The notes: generated by a model not told the origin, from the sequence alone. 64,000 bases of DNA from Sulfurimonas sp. HSL3-2 (GCF_039645965.1 NZ_CP147917.1:62001-126000); one strand, 5' to 3'. Shown: positions 44,201 through 52,161, counted from the first letter of the stretch. Numbers and translations: made by a program.

Positions 44201-44748
44201 TCTACGCTTGCCGCATCACATGCGTGAAGTGCTGCTTTTATCTGAAGCGGGTCTTGACAGGTCTCGAGTAAAAATATATCCACACCGCCGTCGATGAGTC
44301 CGAGTGCACACTCTTTATACCCTTCAAACATCTCATCATAGTGGATATGTCCAAGAGATGGAAGTTTTGTCCCCGGACCGATAGAACCGAGTACATAGCG
44401 CGGTTGTTCAGGTGTCGAGAACTTGTCGCACATCTTTTTAACGACTGCCGCTCCCGCACGTGAGAGTTCATAAGCGCGGTGACCGATGCCGTACTCGTCA
44501 AGTACCCATGAAAAAGAGCCGAACGTATTTGTAGTTATGAGGTCTGCACCCGCAGTAAGATATGCGCTGAAGATATCTTCCATGACGTCGACTGCCGTTA
44601 CGTTAAGGAGTTCGTTACACCCCTCTAAGCCTTCCCAAGCCTCTTTAGGTATCTGTTCATCACGTTGTTGCAGCTGCGTACCCATAGCACCGTCGATGAT
44701 AAGCGGACGCTTTTTTATAGTCTCTAATATTTGCTGTTTTACTGACAT
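41260..44748 (-). CDS. metH: Cobalamin-dependent methionine synthase
   Basis: Full-length (1162 aa) four-module enzyme. Homocysteine domain 1-320 with zinc ligands C227 and C293-C294. Folate (pterin-binding) domain about 335-610. B12 cap and binding domain about 640-880 with D-V-H732-D-V-G, the His that ligates cobalt. SAM-reactivation domain about 900-1162. Reaction: methyl transfer from methyltetrahydrofolate to homocysteine. No cobalamin-riboswitch B12 box is visible in the 106-base upstream gap. The long open frames on the other strand are shadows. Confidence 0.97.
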   Translation of the reverse strand: MSVKQQILETIKKRPLIIDGAMGTQLQQRDEQIPKEAWEGLEGCNELLNVTAVDVMEDIFSAYLTAGADLITTNTFGSFSWVLDEYGIGHRAYELSRAGAAVVKKMCDKFSTPEQPRYVLGSIGPGTKLPSLGHIHYDEMFEGYKECALGLIDGGVDIFLLETCQDPLQIKAALHACDAASVERGVEVPVMVSVTIELAGTMLIGTDATTIAAILEPFDIISLGFNCGTGPDQVKKHVKTLSEVWGKPISIHANAGLPQNRGGYTFYPMGPDEFADKQEEFLEFDGVSFLGGCCGTTPQHIRALTNRVTSKTPKAPSGSQPTSLASLFNTTPLMQNPAPLLVGERSNATGSKAFRELLLDENYEGTLSVGQQQVRAGAHVLDVSVGFAGRDETKDMRHVMSLYAQKLSLPLMPDSTQTAALEEALKLIGGKPIINSVNLEDGIEKFDAVCSLAKKFGASLVCLTIDEEGMAKTVERKVAIAERIYELATKKHGINPEDLVFDLLTFTLGSGDEEYFDAGINTIEAIRELRTRHPEVGAILGLSNISFGLDKDARPYLNSMFLHHCIEAGLTSVIINVKHIIPINKISQEEQTICDDLIFNRKPNGEALFTFIDHFSGKEAVDNEAEDEAYKLLTDEEKIAKLLMDGDKERMIPLVEEARKTIAPERIVNEILINAMKVVGELFGSGQMQLPFVLQSAETMKTTVDYLQPHLPKIDKKTDTTLVLGTVKGDVHDVGKNLVDIILSNNGFKVINLGIKVELDSFLETLKTSNADAIGMSGLLVKSTQVMKENLEALKSAGIKVPILLGGAALTRAFIDDFCRPFYDGPIFYCKDAFDGVTAMSRIEAGNPDTNLHPDAPVIEQVEDAEIIIPPFHEIKMPSREVDVPTPPFWGRREMKLTPAQVEAAFEWVNHKILFKSRWGYSSKGMSKEAYQKQLDEVIWPAYERLKAQFLDEKLFEPTIIYGYWPCRSDDNRLVIFDESEGYTGKNDINTEPFNEAYPRAVEEFDFPRQRRKPHRALSDFFHHDRHDVIALTCVSAGSKLSEVERKLYEEGKYTEYYQFHGLGVELAEALAEMVHKQIRLDLNIAENEGSTINDVQMNKYQGARYSFGYAACPDLELNRPLFNLLKPEEFGIELSETFQIHPEQSTSALVVYHPNASYYNV

Positions 44749-44854
44749 TATCTATCTTTAATATTTTATTGATATTATTCTATCAAAATGGAGCATAAAA
44801 AGTGATGAAGCTCTTGCTACATGTAAAGATATTTAAGATTTGGGATAGTTACTG

Positions 44855-45487
44855 TTGATTGATGAGATAAGAGAGCAGTGTTACAAGTGTTACAGACCAA
44901 GATCAAGCTGTATGTGTTTACATGTAAGAGCGGTCGAGACAAAGACGAAGTTTGTGATATTGATGCATCCAAAAGAGTACAGAAAGATCAAAAACGGTAC
45001 GGGGCATCTGACCCATCTCTCGCTTCCGAACTCCGAGCTGTATGTAGGCATAGACTTTAGCTCTCACAACAGAATAAACGAGATACTCGGTGATGAAAAG
45101 AACATCTGCTATCTTCTTTATCCCGGCAAAGACGCCATCGAGATAAACTCGCATAAGATATCACGTGAAGGCAGAGATGTCGTGATCTTTGTGATCGATT
45201 CTACGTGGGCATGTTCAAAGAAGATGCTTCGTCTGAGTGAAAATATCTCCTCTCTTCAGAGCATCAGTTTCACACACACGAAGAAGTCCGAATTCGCCAT
45301 AAAAGAGCAGCCCGAGGACTACTGTCTTTCGACCATAGAATCTGTTTTATGCGTGATGGAGATACTGGATAAAAACGGGGAAGAAGAGATAACAAAAGAG
45401 TCGTTCGAAGGGTTTTTAAACCCTTTTAAAAAGATGATAGATTTTCAGATAGAGTATATGCAGGAGTGTAAAAATCCGAGGTTTTAG
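44855..45487 (+). CDS. DTW-domain tRNA aminocarboxypropyltransferase-like protein
   Basis: The 210-residue protein has the N-terminal cysteine cluster QCYKCYRPRSSCMC, a central VILMHPKEYRKIKNGTGHL and the DTW signature as IDSTWACSKKML. DTW proteins (TapT/TuaA family) place the acp group on uridine in tRNA or rRNA using SAM. The start is a TTG with no in-frame ATG nearby and no strong SD. A perfect TTACATGTAA is read in frame as Leu-His-Val (44918-44927). The 3' end overlaps the convergent GGDEF gene by 4 bases. Confidence 0.88.
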   Translation: MIDEIREQCYKCYRPRSSCMCLHVRAVETKTKFVILMHPKEYRKIKNGTGHLTHLSLPNSELYVGIDFSSHNRINEILGDEKNICYLLYPGKDAIEINSHKISREGRDVVIFVIDSTWACSKKMLRLSENISSLQSISFTHTKKSEFAIKEQPEDYCLSTIESVLCVMEILDKNGEEEITKESFEGFLNPFKKMIDFQIEYMQECKNPRF

Positions 45488-47268
45488 CCGAGGATTACTA
45501 TATTACGCCCGCTTTTTTTAGCTGTATATAAAGCATCGTCCACTCTTTTTAAAAGTGATTTTATCGATTCACCGCTTTGGTACTGTACGACACCGAAACT
45601 CATAGTGATCGGCAGTACTTTTTTATGCTCTTCGATCTCTAAACGCAGCTTTTGTGAGATTATCTCCGCTTCTTCAAGAGCCGTGTTCGTGAGGATGATC
45701 ATAAACTCTTCACCGCCCGTTCTGCAGAAAACATCGGTTTTTCTTAATATATCGGAAACAAATCTGGTATATTCTATAAGAACCATATCTCCTGTTTCAT
45801 GCCCGTACTCGTCGTTTACGCGTTTAAAAAAGTCGATATCAAGCATGACAAGCGAGAACGGAGTCTTATAACGATCCGTTCTGGCCACTTCCTCTTCGAT
45901 CTTTTGATCAAAATAGTGACGGTTGTATATTCCTGTGAGCGAGTCTTTGATACTAAGTTCGATCAGATCTTTTTGGTACTGTTCCTCTTTTGATATATCT
46001 GAAAAGATGATGCTGTAGTGTTTCGGATTTTGAGAGATCTGCGCTGCGGTCACTGCAAAATAATAGACGTGATCCAGATATCTTATTTTTGCTTTATGTC
46101 TTATACCCTTATTTAGGATGATATAGTCTATCCAGTACAGCTCGCCCATCTGTTTTTGCAGACAACCGTTTTCAGGCACAAACAGGTCACATATACATTG
46201 ATAGTATTTTAAGAAATCATCAAGTGAGTGATATGTGTAAAAATATGCGAAAAATGCCTTATTCGCATCTATTATCTGTTCGCTGTCGTTCACGATGACA
46301 ATATTGCTGGAAGTATCCAAAATGGATTTATAATATCTTTTTTGGTTTCTATTTTTGATTAACATTATAGTGCTGACGATAAAGAGGGCGATCAGAGCAA
46401 GCAGTATAAAGATGACGATCCCTTTAAACGTAAAAAAATCGAGATGCTCTTCATTGATATCTGATATTTTTTTAAACATCAGAAAGTATCCAATATCTTC
46501 GGATTTGATGTTTTTTATTCCGCAAGAGGCGATGACATAGCCGTTTTCGACTTTATATGATCTATGAAAATAGTTTTCGACATTATGTTTCTCTAAATAA
46601 TCAAGAAGCTCTTTGGATGCATCTATATTGGCGACATAGTAGTTTTTGATAAAAAGTTTTGTGAAGGGATATTTTAATTGTTCGCTATAGTCTTTAGCAA
46701 CGACGACGACAGATTCGATATTTGAAGATTCCAGATTTTTTACGATCGAGTTAAAGTGGGTGATGACCTCTAAGACACCGACGAACTTCTCCCCGTTAAA
46801 TACCGGGACCATACTTTTTATGGAAAGGTCGAACATCCCGATGCTGATAGAATATGTCGTTTTTTTAGTAGAGAATACATATCTTAAGTCGTCTCTGATA
46901 TCTATGAGTCTGTCGCCTTTGATATCTGTCCAGCTTCTATAGATAGATATCCCGTCTTTGTCGATCAGGTTGATCCATACATTTTTATAAAGTGTTTCTT
47001 TTTCAAAGTTTGTTATCAGCTCTTTGTAGTAGTCAGGGGCTATATCTCTGTGCTCTAAAGTAGAGACCAGACGTTTATCGTTTGCAAGACTCAAAGCGAT
47101 CGCCATAGTCGATTTCTGCTTCTGCAGGATCATCAAAGAGACTTTTTTCTGCATCGACTCCGCTTCGATCTTGTAGGTGTTATTTCTCATATCGGTAACA
47201 TTGGATCTTATATAACCGGCATATATAAAAATAGCTGTAATAATGGTAATAATCAGAAAAAGTATCAA
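45484..47268 (-). CDS. Membrane-anchored diguanylate cyclase (sensor-PAS-like-GGDEF)
   Basis: An N-terminal membrane helix is followed by a periplasmic sensor of about 250 residues, dCache-like, with YKNVWINLIDKDGISIYRSW. A second helix (about 275-300), a PAS-like segment (IIDANKAFFAYFYTY, about 335) and a GGDEF domain (about 435-594) complete it. The active site reads GGEEF and an RxxD inhibitory site (RKTD) stands five residues before it, so an active, feedback-controlled cyclase is expected. The TTG at 47268 is the longest standard start, but the frame stays open upstream for about 18 codons that would supply a better charged N-terminus (KKFDKGFHILKSYK), possibly from an ATT. Start uncertain. 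Confidence 0.88.
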   Translation of the reverse strand: MILFLIITIITAIFIYAGYIRSNVTDMRNNTYKIEAESMQKKVSLMILQKQKSTMAIALSLANDKRLVSTLEHRDIAPDYYKELITNFEKETLYKNVWINLIDKDGISIYRSWTDIKGDRLIDIRDDLRYVFSTKKTTYSISIGMFDLSIKSMVPVFNGEKFVGVLEVITHFNSIVKNLESSNIESVVVVAKDYSEQLKYPFTKLFIKNYYVANIDASKELLDYLEKHNVENYFHRSYKVENGYVIASCGIKNIKSEDIGYFLMFKKISDINEEHLDFFTFKGIVIFILLALIALFIVSTIMLIKNRNQKRYYKSILDTSSNIVIVNDSEQIIDANKAFFAYFYTYHSLDDFLKYYQCICDLFVPENGCLQKQMGELYWIDYIILNKGIRHKAKIRYLDHVYYFAVTAAQISQNPKHYSIIFSDISKEEQYQKDLIELSIKDSLTGIYNRHYFDQKIEEEVARTDRYKTPFSLVMLDIDFFKRVNDEYGHETGDMVLIEYTRFVSDILRKTDVFCRTGGEEFMIILTNTALEEAEIISQKLRLEIEEHKKVLPITMSFGVVQYQSGESIKSLLKRVDDALYTAKKSGRNIVILG

Positions 47269-47328
47269 TAGATATAATTTATAACTCTTTAAAATGTGAA
47301 ACCCTTTATCAAATTTTTTAATAGTATA

Positions 47329-48498
47329 CTACATTCCAGGGATACGCGGTATAGACCCAAGCTTAGATAATCTACAGTATTTGCCCCATCCCTTTTTTAA
47401 CCAGTGCCCGACTATCGGAAGAGGGATCATTCTGGCTTTTTTGTCATCTCTGTAGACAAATGCAGCCCCGTCTCCGCTGTCCATGACACAAAGTATATTG
47501 AGATGTTCCTGATATCCTTTTTTATTTGTCCTGTTTTTTTCTTTTTCATTGATGTTATGTGCTACATTTCGTGCCATTACCTCGGCTAGATGCCCCTGCT
47601 TTGCTCTCCAGTCAGGTCCTTCAATTGCTGCGACGTCACCTACGGCGTAGATATTTTCAAATCCTTCGACTTCACAAAAGTCGTTTATCTTTATAAATCC
47701 GGCAGGATTTTTAGGCAGGTCTGAACTTTTTACGACCTCATGCCCGTCGCCGGCCGGGATGAACATAGTAAAATCACTTTGCAGTTTGCTGTCGTCTTCA
47801 AAGATCACTCCGTCTTCTTCGAAAGCTTTTATCTTTTTACCGAAATGTTTTTGTACCATGGTGCGTTCAAGAAAAATATCCATCATCTTGAGTGCTTTTT
47901 CACCCATTCTGGCACCGGGTTTCGGCATCGGTGCAAAAAAATTAAGTTCAAACTTATCTCGTAACCCTCTTTTTTTAAGCATGTTGTGGACATTGAAAAG
48001 AAGCTCGAACCCAGGACCGCCGCGAACAGCTGAGGTGTCGTTTGGATTGCCGCCGAAACCGAAAGCTATCTTGCCGCTACCTTTTGCTATGAGTTCATCG
48101 AGTTTCTCTTTGATAAGAAGAGACTGCTGTGGTGCTCCGCAGATCGAGAGCGAGTTCTCTATCCCTTTTGCTTTCATCTTCGATGCGCCCATAGCGATAA
48201 CCAGATAATCAAAATCATTCAGTATATCGCCGCTTTTTAAGGTAATGCGACGGCTAGCGGCTTCTATCGTCTCGACTCCGTCTACAATGAGATCGAAACC
48301 ATGTGCTTTTTGCAGCTCTTTAAGGTCTACGCAGATATCTTGAAATCTTGTCTCTCCGGTAGGTACCCAGATGGATGTCGGATAGATATAAAAAAAGTCA
48401 CGGTCACTGACTAAAGTGACATCGTATTTATCTTTTCTTAGGAAGATCGCTGCTTCAAGACCGGCAAACCCACCGCCTAAAATTAGAACTTTTTTCAT
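47329..48498 (-). CDS. FAD-dependent oxidoreductase of the sulfide:quinone reductase type
   Basis: The 389-residue flavoprotein has the FAD site ILGGGFAGLEAA at residue 6 and YAVGDVA near 284. It resembles sulfide:quinone oxidoreductase and type II NADH dehydrogenase folds. Cysteines lie at 56, 120, 275, 337 and 375; SQR needs a redox pair near the flavin, and 120/337 are the only plausible candidates, so the SQR call is tentative. The C-terminus (HWLKKGWGKYCRLSKLG) is amphipathic and would suit membrane attachment. The start is the ATG at 48498: AAGG is 6 bases upstream, whereas it touches the ATG at 48504. Confidence 0.7.
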   Translation of the reverse strand: MKKVLILGGGFAGLEAAIFLRKDKYDVTLVSDRDFFYIYPTSIWVPTGETRFQDICVDLKELQKAHGFDLIVDGVETIEAASRRITLKSGDILNDFDYLVIAMGASKMKAKGIENSLSICGAPQQSLLIKEKLDELIAKGSGKIAFGFGGNPNDTSAVRGGPGFELLFNVHNMLKKRGLRDKFELNFFAPMPKPGARMGEKALKMMDIFLERTMVQKHFGKKIKAFEEDGVIFEDDSKLQSDFTMFIPAGDGHEVVKSSDLPKNPAGFIKINDFCEVEGFENIYAVGDVAAIEGPDWRAKQGHLAEVMARNVAHNINEKEKNRTNKKGYQEHLNILCVMDSGDGAAFVYRDDKKARMIPLPIVGHWLKKGWGKYCRLSKLGSIPRIPGM

Positions 48499-48602
48499 AC
48501 CCATCCTTGTGTTATAATTTCATCTAATACAAAATATTATGGTTATTGGCGTTAAGATTAGCTTAAAAACAAGCTAGTTTTGTCAATATGGAGGAGATTG
48601 TG

Positions 48603-49481
48603 TTGAGAGTGCTTATTTATGGACTTGGCGGGGTGGGCGGATATCTCGCGGCTTACCTGAGTCAGACAAAAAATGAGGTCGTCGGTGTGGCACGCGGTAA
48701 CCATCTTCAAGCCATAAAAGAGAATGGTCTGCGAGTAGTGGAGGATGATAAAACCTTTACGGCAGAGTTTGAAGCAGTCGATGAAAAAGAGCTAAGCGGA
48801 GTGTTTGACGTAGTCATATTCTGTGTAAAAAGTTATGACCTGGAGGATGCTGCTCTTACATGTAGGCCTTTTTTGAAAAAAGAGAGTATTGCTCTTTGTC
48901 TTGCAAACGGCGTTGAACACGGCGATACGCTTCGCAGACTCTTACATGTAAAGGTCTTGGACGGTTGTATCTATATTCTTTCGCATATTCAAAATCCCGG
49001 CGAGATCAGAAAGATGGGGAATGTGTTCGCTCTTGTTTTCGCAGGAGAGGGCAGTGAGCTTCTGGCGGATATGTGTGATGAGGCGGGGCTCAGATACAAA
49101 GTACCGGAAAACATCAATGAGGCTATCTGGAAAAAGTATATCTTCATCTCTACTTTTGCGATGCTCACAAGCTACTATGATGAACCGATAAGATCGATCT
49201 ATGAAAATCATCATGATAAAGCTTTAAGTGTATTAAAAGAGGTGGCATTAATCGCAAAAGCAAAAGATATAGATATACAAGAGGAGATAGCAAAGTCACT
49301 GCACACGGCTTCAAAACTGCCGCAAACTGCTTCGACTTCGATGCATAAAGACATCAAAGCAGGGAGAAAAGACGAGCTTGAGACGCTATGCGGTTATCTG
49401 GTAAGAGAAGCGGATGCCTTACATGTAAGCATACCTGATATACAGAGATACTATGATGAACTTTTAAAAGTCCATCACTGA
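48603..49481 (+). CDS. panE: 2-dehydropantoate 2-reductase
   Basis: NADPH-dependent ketopantoate reduction in pantothenate synthesis. The Rossmann motif LIYGLGGVGGYLAAYL is at residue 4, followed by VIFCVKSYDLEDA and CLANGVEH. The C-terminal helical domain holds NINEAIWKKYIF and STSMHKDIKAGRKDELE, the PanE/ApbA signatures. The frame starts at an ATG at 48588, but that codon overlaps a GGAGGAG SD (48590-48596) that is correctly spaced for the TTG at 48603 (292 aa). The gene contains two perfect and one near-perfect TTACATGTAA. Confidence 0.88.
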   Translation: MRVLIYGLGGVGGYLAAYLSQTKNEVVGVARGNHLQAIKENGLRVVEDDKTFTAEFEAVDEKELSGVFDVVIFCVKSYDLEDAALTCRPFLKKESIALCLANGVEHGDTLRRLLHVKVLDGCIYILSHIQNPGEIRKMGNVFALVFAGEGSELLADMCDEAGLRYKVPENINEAIWKKYIFISTFAMLTSYYDEPIRSIYENHHDKALSVLKEVALIAKAKDIDIQEEIAKSLHTASKLPQTASTSMHKDIKAGRKDELETLCGYLVREADALHVSIPDIQRYYDELLKVHH

Positions 49482-50102
49482 TTATTTTACTAACTCTATC
49501 TCGATACGGCGGTTTTGCGCACGCCCCTCTTCTGTATCGTTATCGGCTACAGGGTTTTTCTCGCCCTTACCGATCGCTGTCAGTCTGGCTCTTGAGATCC
49601 CGTATCTTGTAAGAGCTTCTTTTACGGCATCTGCTCTTTTTTGAGAAAGGTCAAGATTTTTTTCTGCATCACCCGATGCATCGGTATAGCCTAAGATGAT
49701 AACATCATAGCCGTCATTTTCCTGTAAAAACTGTGCAAAATCCTTTACATCATCGATGACGGCATCCGTGACATCATAGCGGTTCGTATCAAACGTGACG
49801 TGCAGGACTTTAGTAGTGGGACAACCGTCCATATCGACGGTAAAGCCGTCAGGAGTATCTGCACATTTGTCTTTTGAATCGACGACACCGTCATTATCGC
49901 TGTCAAGCTCTTTCTCTACGGTTTTTTCTTCAGTCTTATCCCCTTGCTCAGCTTTTTGCTCAGCTTGCACCTGTGTATTCTCTTGAATTACAGGTTTCTT
50001 AACAGCAGCCTTTTCTACGGAAACAGGTTTGATATAGGGAAATACTTCACTTGCAACAGCGAAAGATGAAAGGGCGAACAGTGACAATAAAATAGCTCTC
50101 AT
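49482..50102 (-). CDS. OmpA-family protein with a thrombospondin type 3-like repeat
   Basis: Signal peptide MRAILLSLFALSSFAVAS, then a charged Gln/Glu/Lys-rich linker (about 30-65), one TSP3/calcium-type repeat DSDNDGVVDSKDKCADTPDG and a C-terminal OmpA domain (about 100-206) with NRYDVTDAVIDDVKDFAQ and LSQKRADAVKEALTRYGI, which binds peptidoglycan. It has no N-terminal barrel, so it is a periplasmic or outer-membrane-associated anchor. The ATG at 50102 is chosen over a GTG at 50108. It is convergent with panE with no space between the genes. Confidence 0.85.
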   Translation of the reverse strand: MRAILLSLFALSSFAVASEVFPYIKPVSVEKAAVKKPVIQENTQVQAEQKAEQGDKTEEKTVEKELDSDNDGVVDSKDKCADTPDGFTVDMDGCPTTKVLHVTFDTNRYDVTDAVIDDVKDFAQFLQENDGYDVIILGYTDASGDAEKNLDLSQKRADAVKEALTRYGISRARLTAIGKGEKNPVADNDTEEGRAQNRRIEIELVK

Positions 50103-50216
50103 AAACACTCACTTTTTGATTTTTTAAATTATAACGAAATTTTAAATTTTAATCTGCCGACTTAAAAAGTCTCATACTATTATTGTGTAAAATCACGTAA
50201 ATTGAAAGGATTTTTT

Positions 50217-50744
50217 ATGGCTGTAAAAAAACTTGTGCTCGGCGGCGGATGCTTTTGGTGTGTCGAAGCAGTGTATAGCAATGTAAAAGGTGTTTTAAAA
50301 GCGATAAGCGGATATGCAGGAGGGGCGAGAAAAAATCCCTCATATGAACAGGTATGCAGCGGTGCTACCGGACATGCGGAGGTCGTAGAGATAAGCTATG
50401 ACGATGAGCTCATAACGATGGAGGAACTGCTCGATATCTTTTGGGAGATCCATGACCCGACTACGTTAAACGCTCAAGGGGCAGATGTAGGGACGCAGTA
50501 CCGTTCGGTCATCTACTACGAGAGTGACGAAGAGAAGGCGAAGATACTGGGCTCTATAGAAAAGGCCTCTTCAAAGTTCAGAGATAAGATAGTCACGGAG
50601 GTAAGCCCTTTGCCGACTTTTTATCCGGCAGAGGCATACCACCAAAACTACTTTGCATTAAATCCAAATCAGGGATATTGCCGAGTCGTCATCGCTCCTA
50701 AAGTCCAAAAATTTGTGACACATTTTCCCGATAAGCTGGCATAA
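50217..50744 (+). CDS. msrA: Peptide methionine (S)-S-oxide reductase
   Basis: Repairs oxidised methionine. The catalytic motif GGGCFWCVEA places Cys12, with a second Cys at 15; GYAGG and a typical EAYHQNYFALNPNQGYC region follow (YHQ-Y motif; possible resolving Cys). 175 residues from the ATG at 50217, which is preceded by AAAGGA; the TTG at 50202 is part of the same SD region and is not used. No msrB is fused or adjacent. Confidence 0.94.
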   Translation: MAVKKLVLGGGCFWCVEAVYSNVKGVLKAISGYAGGARKNPSYEQVCSGATGHAEVVEISYDDELITMEELLDIFWEIHDPTTLNAQGADVGTQYRSVIYYESDEEKAKILGSIEKASSKFRDKIVTEVSPLPTFYPAEAYHQNYFALNPNQGYCRVVIAPKVQKFVTHFPDKLA

Positions 50745-50787
50745 ATATTACTTATAGAGATTGTAAGCTTTCTATTATTTTATTCTG

Positions 50788-50796
50788 TGCTAGAAT
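50788..50796 (+). promoter_or_regulatory. Extended -10 promoter upstream of the thioredoxin reductase-like gene
   Basis: TGCTAGAAT (hexamer TAGAAT 50791-50796) lies 26 bases before the ATG at 50823 and matches the form found at 14466-14474. Confidence 0.45.
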
Positions 50797-50822
50797 AGTA
50801 AAAAATCTATTTAGGAGCGGGC

Positions 50823-51776
50823 ATGGATAAAGTTTACGATATGGTTATAGTTGGAGCGGGGCCTGCGGGTATCGCTGCAGCGGTAGAGAGCTATATGCTC
50901 GGGATTAGAAATATCTTGATGTTGGAAAAAGATGAAAACCATAATGCCACGATCCGAAAATACTATAAAGACAACAAACGTGTAGACAAAGACTGGAAGG
51001 GTCAAAAAGTAGAGCTTGACGGAAATATCTATTTCCTTGACGGCACGAAAGAGACTACTCTGGACTTTTTTGACGAGGTGATAAAATCACATGGAGTCGA
51101 ACTCAAAACGCATACGGAAGTCAGTAAGATAGAAAAAACAGACGGGATATTCGATGTCTATATCGCAGGCGGGAGCGTTAAAGCAAAATATGTCGTAGTC
51201 ACCATTGGTAGAATGGGTAAACCGAACAAACCTGACTATAAGATCCCCGCAGGCATCAAAAAAAGAGTCGGTTATACGCTTGACGACTGTGTCGGTGATG
51301 AAAAGATACTTGTAGTCGGCGGCGGGGACAGTGCTATCGAGTATGCTGTCGACCTGAGTGAGAAAAACGATGTCGCTATCTGCTACAGACGCGAGACTTT
51401 CAGACGCGCAAATCCTACAAACCAAAGAGATATCGCAAATGCCATAGCCCATAAAGAGGTGCGTCCTATTTTAGGTGTGAATATCTCAGGGCTTGAAGAT
51501 GAAGAGGGCAGAGTAAAAGTCTTGTTCGACGAGATAGAACTGGAAGTGTATGACAGAGTGATCTATGCCATAGGCGGTACGACTCCGAGTGCATTTTTGG
51601 CAAGTTCCGGCATAGGCGAACAAGACGGCAAGCCTGTTCATGACGATAACTATGAGACGGCGATAGAGGGACTTTTTGTCGCAGGAGATATTACCCAAGA
51701 ATCAGGCGGTTCTATCGCTCTTGGGTTAAACCACGGCTACAAGATAGCATGTCATATAAACAATAACTGTATTTAA
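50823..51776 (+). CDS. Thioredoxin reductase-like flavoprotein lacking the CxxC (YpdA/FNR type)
   Basis: The 317-residue protein has the FAD motif IVGAGPAGIAAAVE at residue 9, an NAD(P)H motif LVVGGGDSAIEYAVDL near 162 and the FAD-ribityl motif LFVAGDIT near 280. The redox CxxC of thioredoxin reductase is missing; RRANPTNQRD and similar text stands in that region. This fits YpdA-like bacillithiol or ferredoxin-NADP reductases. A homologue of unknown partner is common in Campylobacterota. AGGAGCGGGC precedes the ATG. Confidence 0.85.
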   Translation: MDKVYDMVIVGAGPAGIAAAVESYMLGIRNILMLEKDENHNATIRKYYKDNKRVDKDWKGQKVELDGNIYFLDGTKETTLDFFDEVIKSHGVELKTHTEVSKIEKTDGIFDVYIAGGSVKAKYVVVTIGRMGKPNKPDYKIPAGIKKRVGYTLDDCVGDEKILVVGGGDSAIEYAVDLSEKNDVAICYRRETFRRANPTNQRDIANAIAHKEVRPILGVNISGLEDEEGRVKVLFDEIELEVYDRVIYAIGGTTPSAFLASSGIGEQDGKPVHDDNYETAIEGLFVAGDITQESGGSIALGLNHGYKIACHINNNCI

Positions 51777-51789
51777 ATCTGTTTAGCTG

Positions 51790-52161
51790 CTACTGATCTT
51801 TTACGATAGGTCCGTCAGAGGAGGTCTCGATATCGTAGCCTCCCTCATCATTAGGGATCAAAAGTGAGAGTTCTATGGAGCAGTGAAGATAGTCCGCCGT
51901 AGTTATCGGCGGGTTGTTCTTATCTTGAAATGCTGCGACTTTCGCGTTATATATGATATCGTCAATAAGAGCTCTTGAGGCTTCAGATGATTTCGCTTCA
52001 CCGCAGATTTTGTCATCCAATATGATAGATACCGCACATCCTATTTTCTGCTCTAGAGCAGGGTACTCTTTTAAAAGAGCATCTCTGTCGATTTTTCTCG
52101 TTGCTTCAATGACCTCTTCAATGGAATCGCGTACAAGTTGTAGAAGCGGTGATCTTGCCAT
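51790..52161 (-). CDS. AMMECR1-like small protein, motif-deficient
   Basis: The 123-residue protein is similar in layout to AMMECR1 domains: an N-terminal helix (LLQLVRDSIEEVIEA), a strand region (CAVSIILDDKICGEA), a helix ending YNAKVAAFQDKNNPPITTADY and a final strand SIELSLLIP. That NA-x-AAF-xD-x3-PPIT-x2-DY...S(I/V)E(L/V)S-LIP line is characteristic. The family's LRGC(I/V)G hexapeptide is absent and the protein is about 60 residues short. Its partner genes (Memo, radical SAM) are not next to it. Function unknown. Identification by eye, moderate confidence. Confidence 0.5.
   Translation of the reverse strand: MARSPLLQLVRDSIEEVIEATRKIDRDALLKEYPALEQKIGCAVSIILDDKICGEAKSSEASRALIDDIIYNAKVAAFQDKNNPPITTADYLHCSIELSLLIPNDEGGYDIETSSDGPIVKDQ

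Noticed and set aside
44749-44854. Cobalamin riboswitch before metH
   Set aside because: The gap is only 106 bases, AT-rich, and no B12 box or multi-stem fold could be recognised.
48559-48576. TAGCTT/AAGCTA hairpin upstream of panE as a terminator or attenuator
   Set aside because: Only 6 bp with weak pairs and no plus-strand gene upstream to terminate; chance occurrence is likely.
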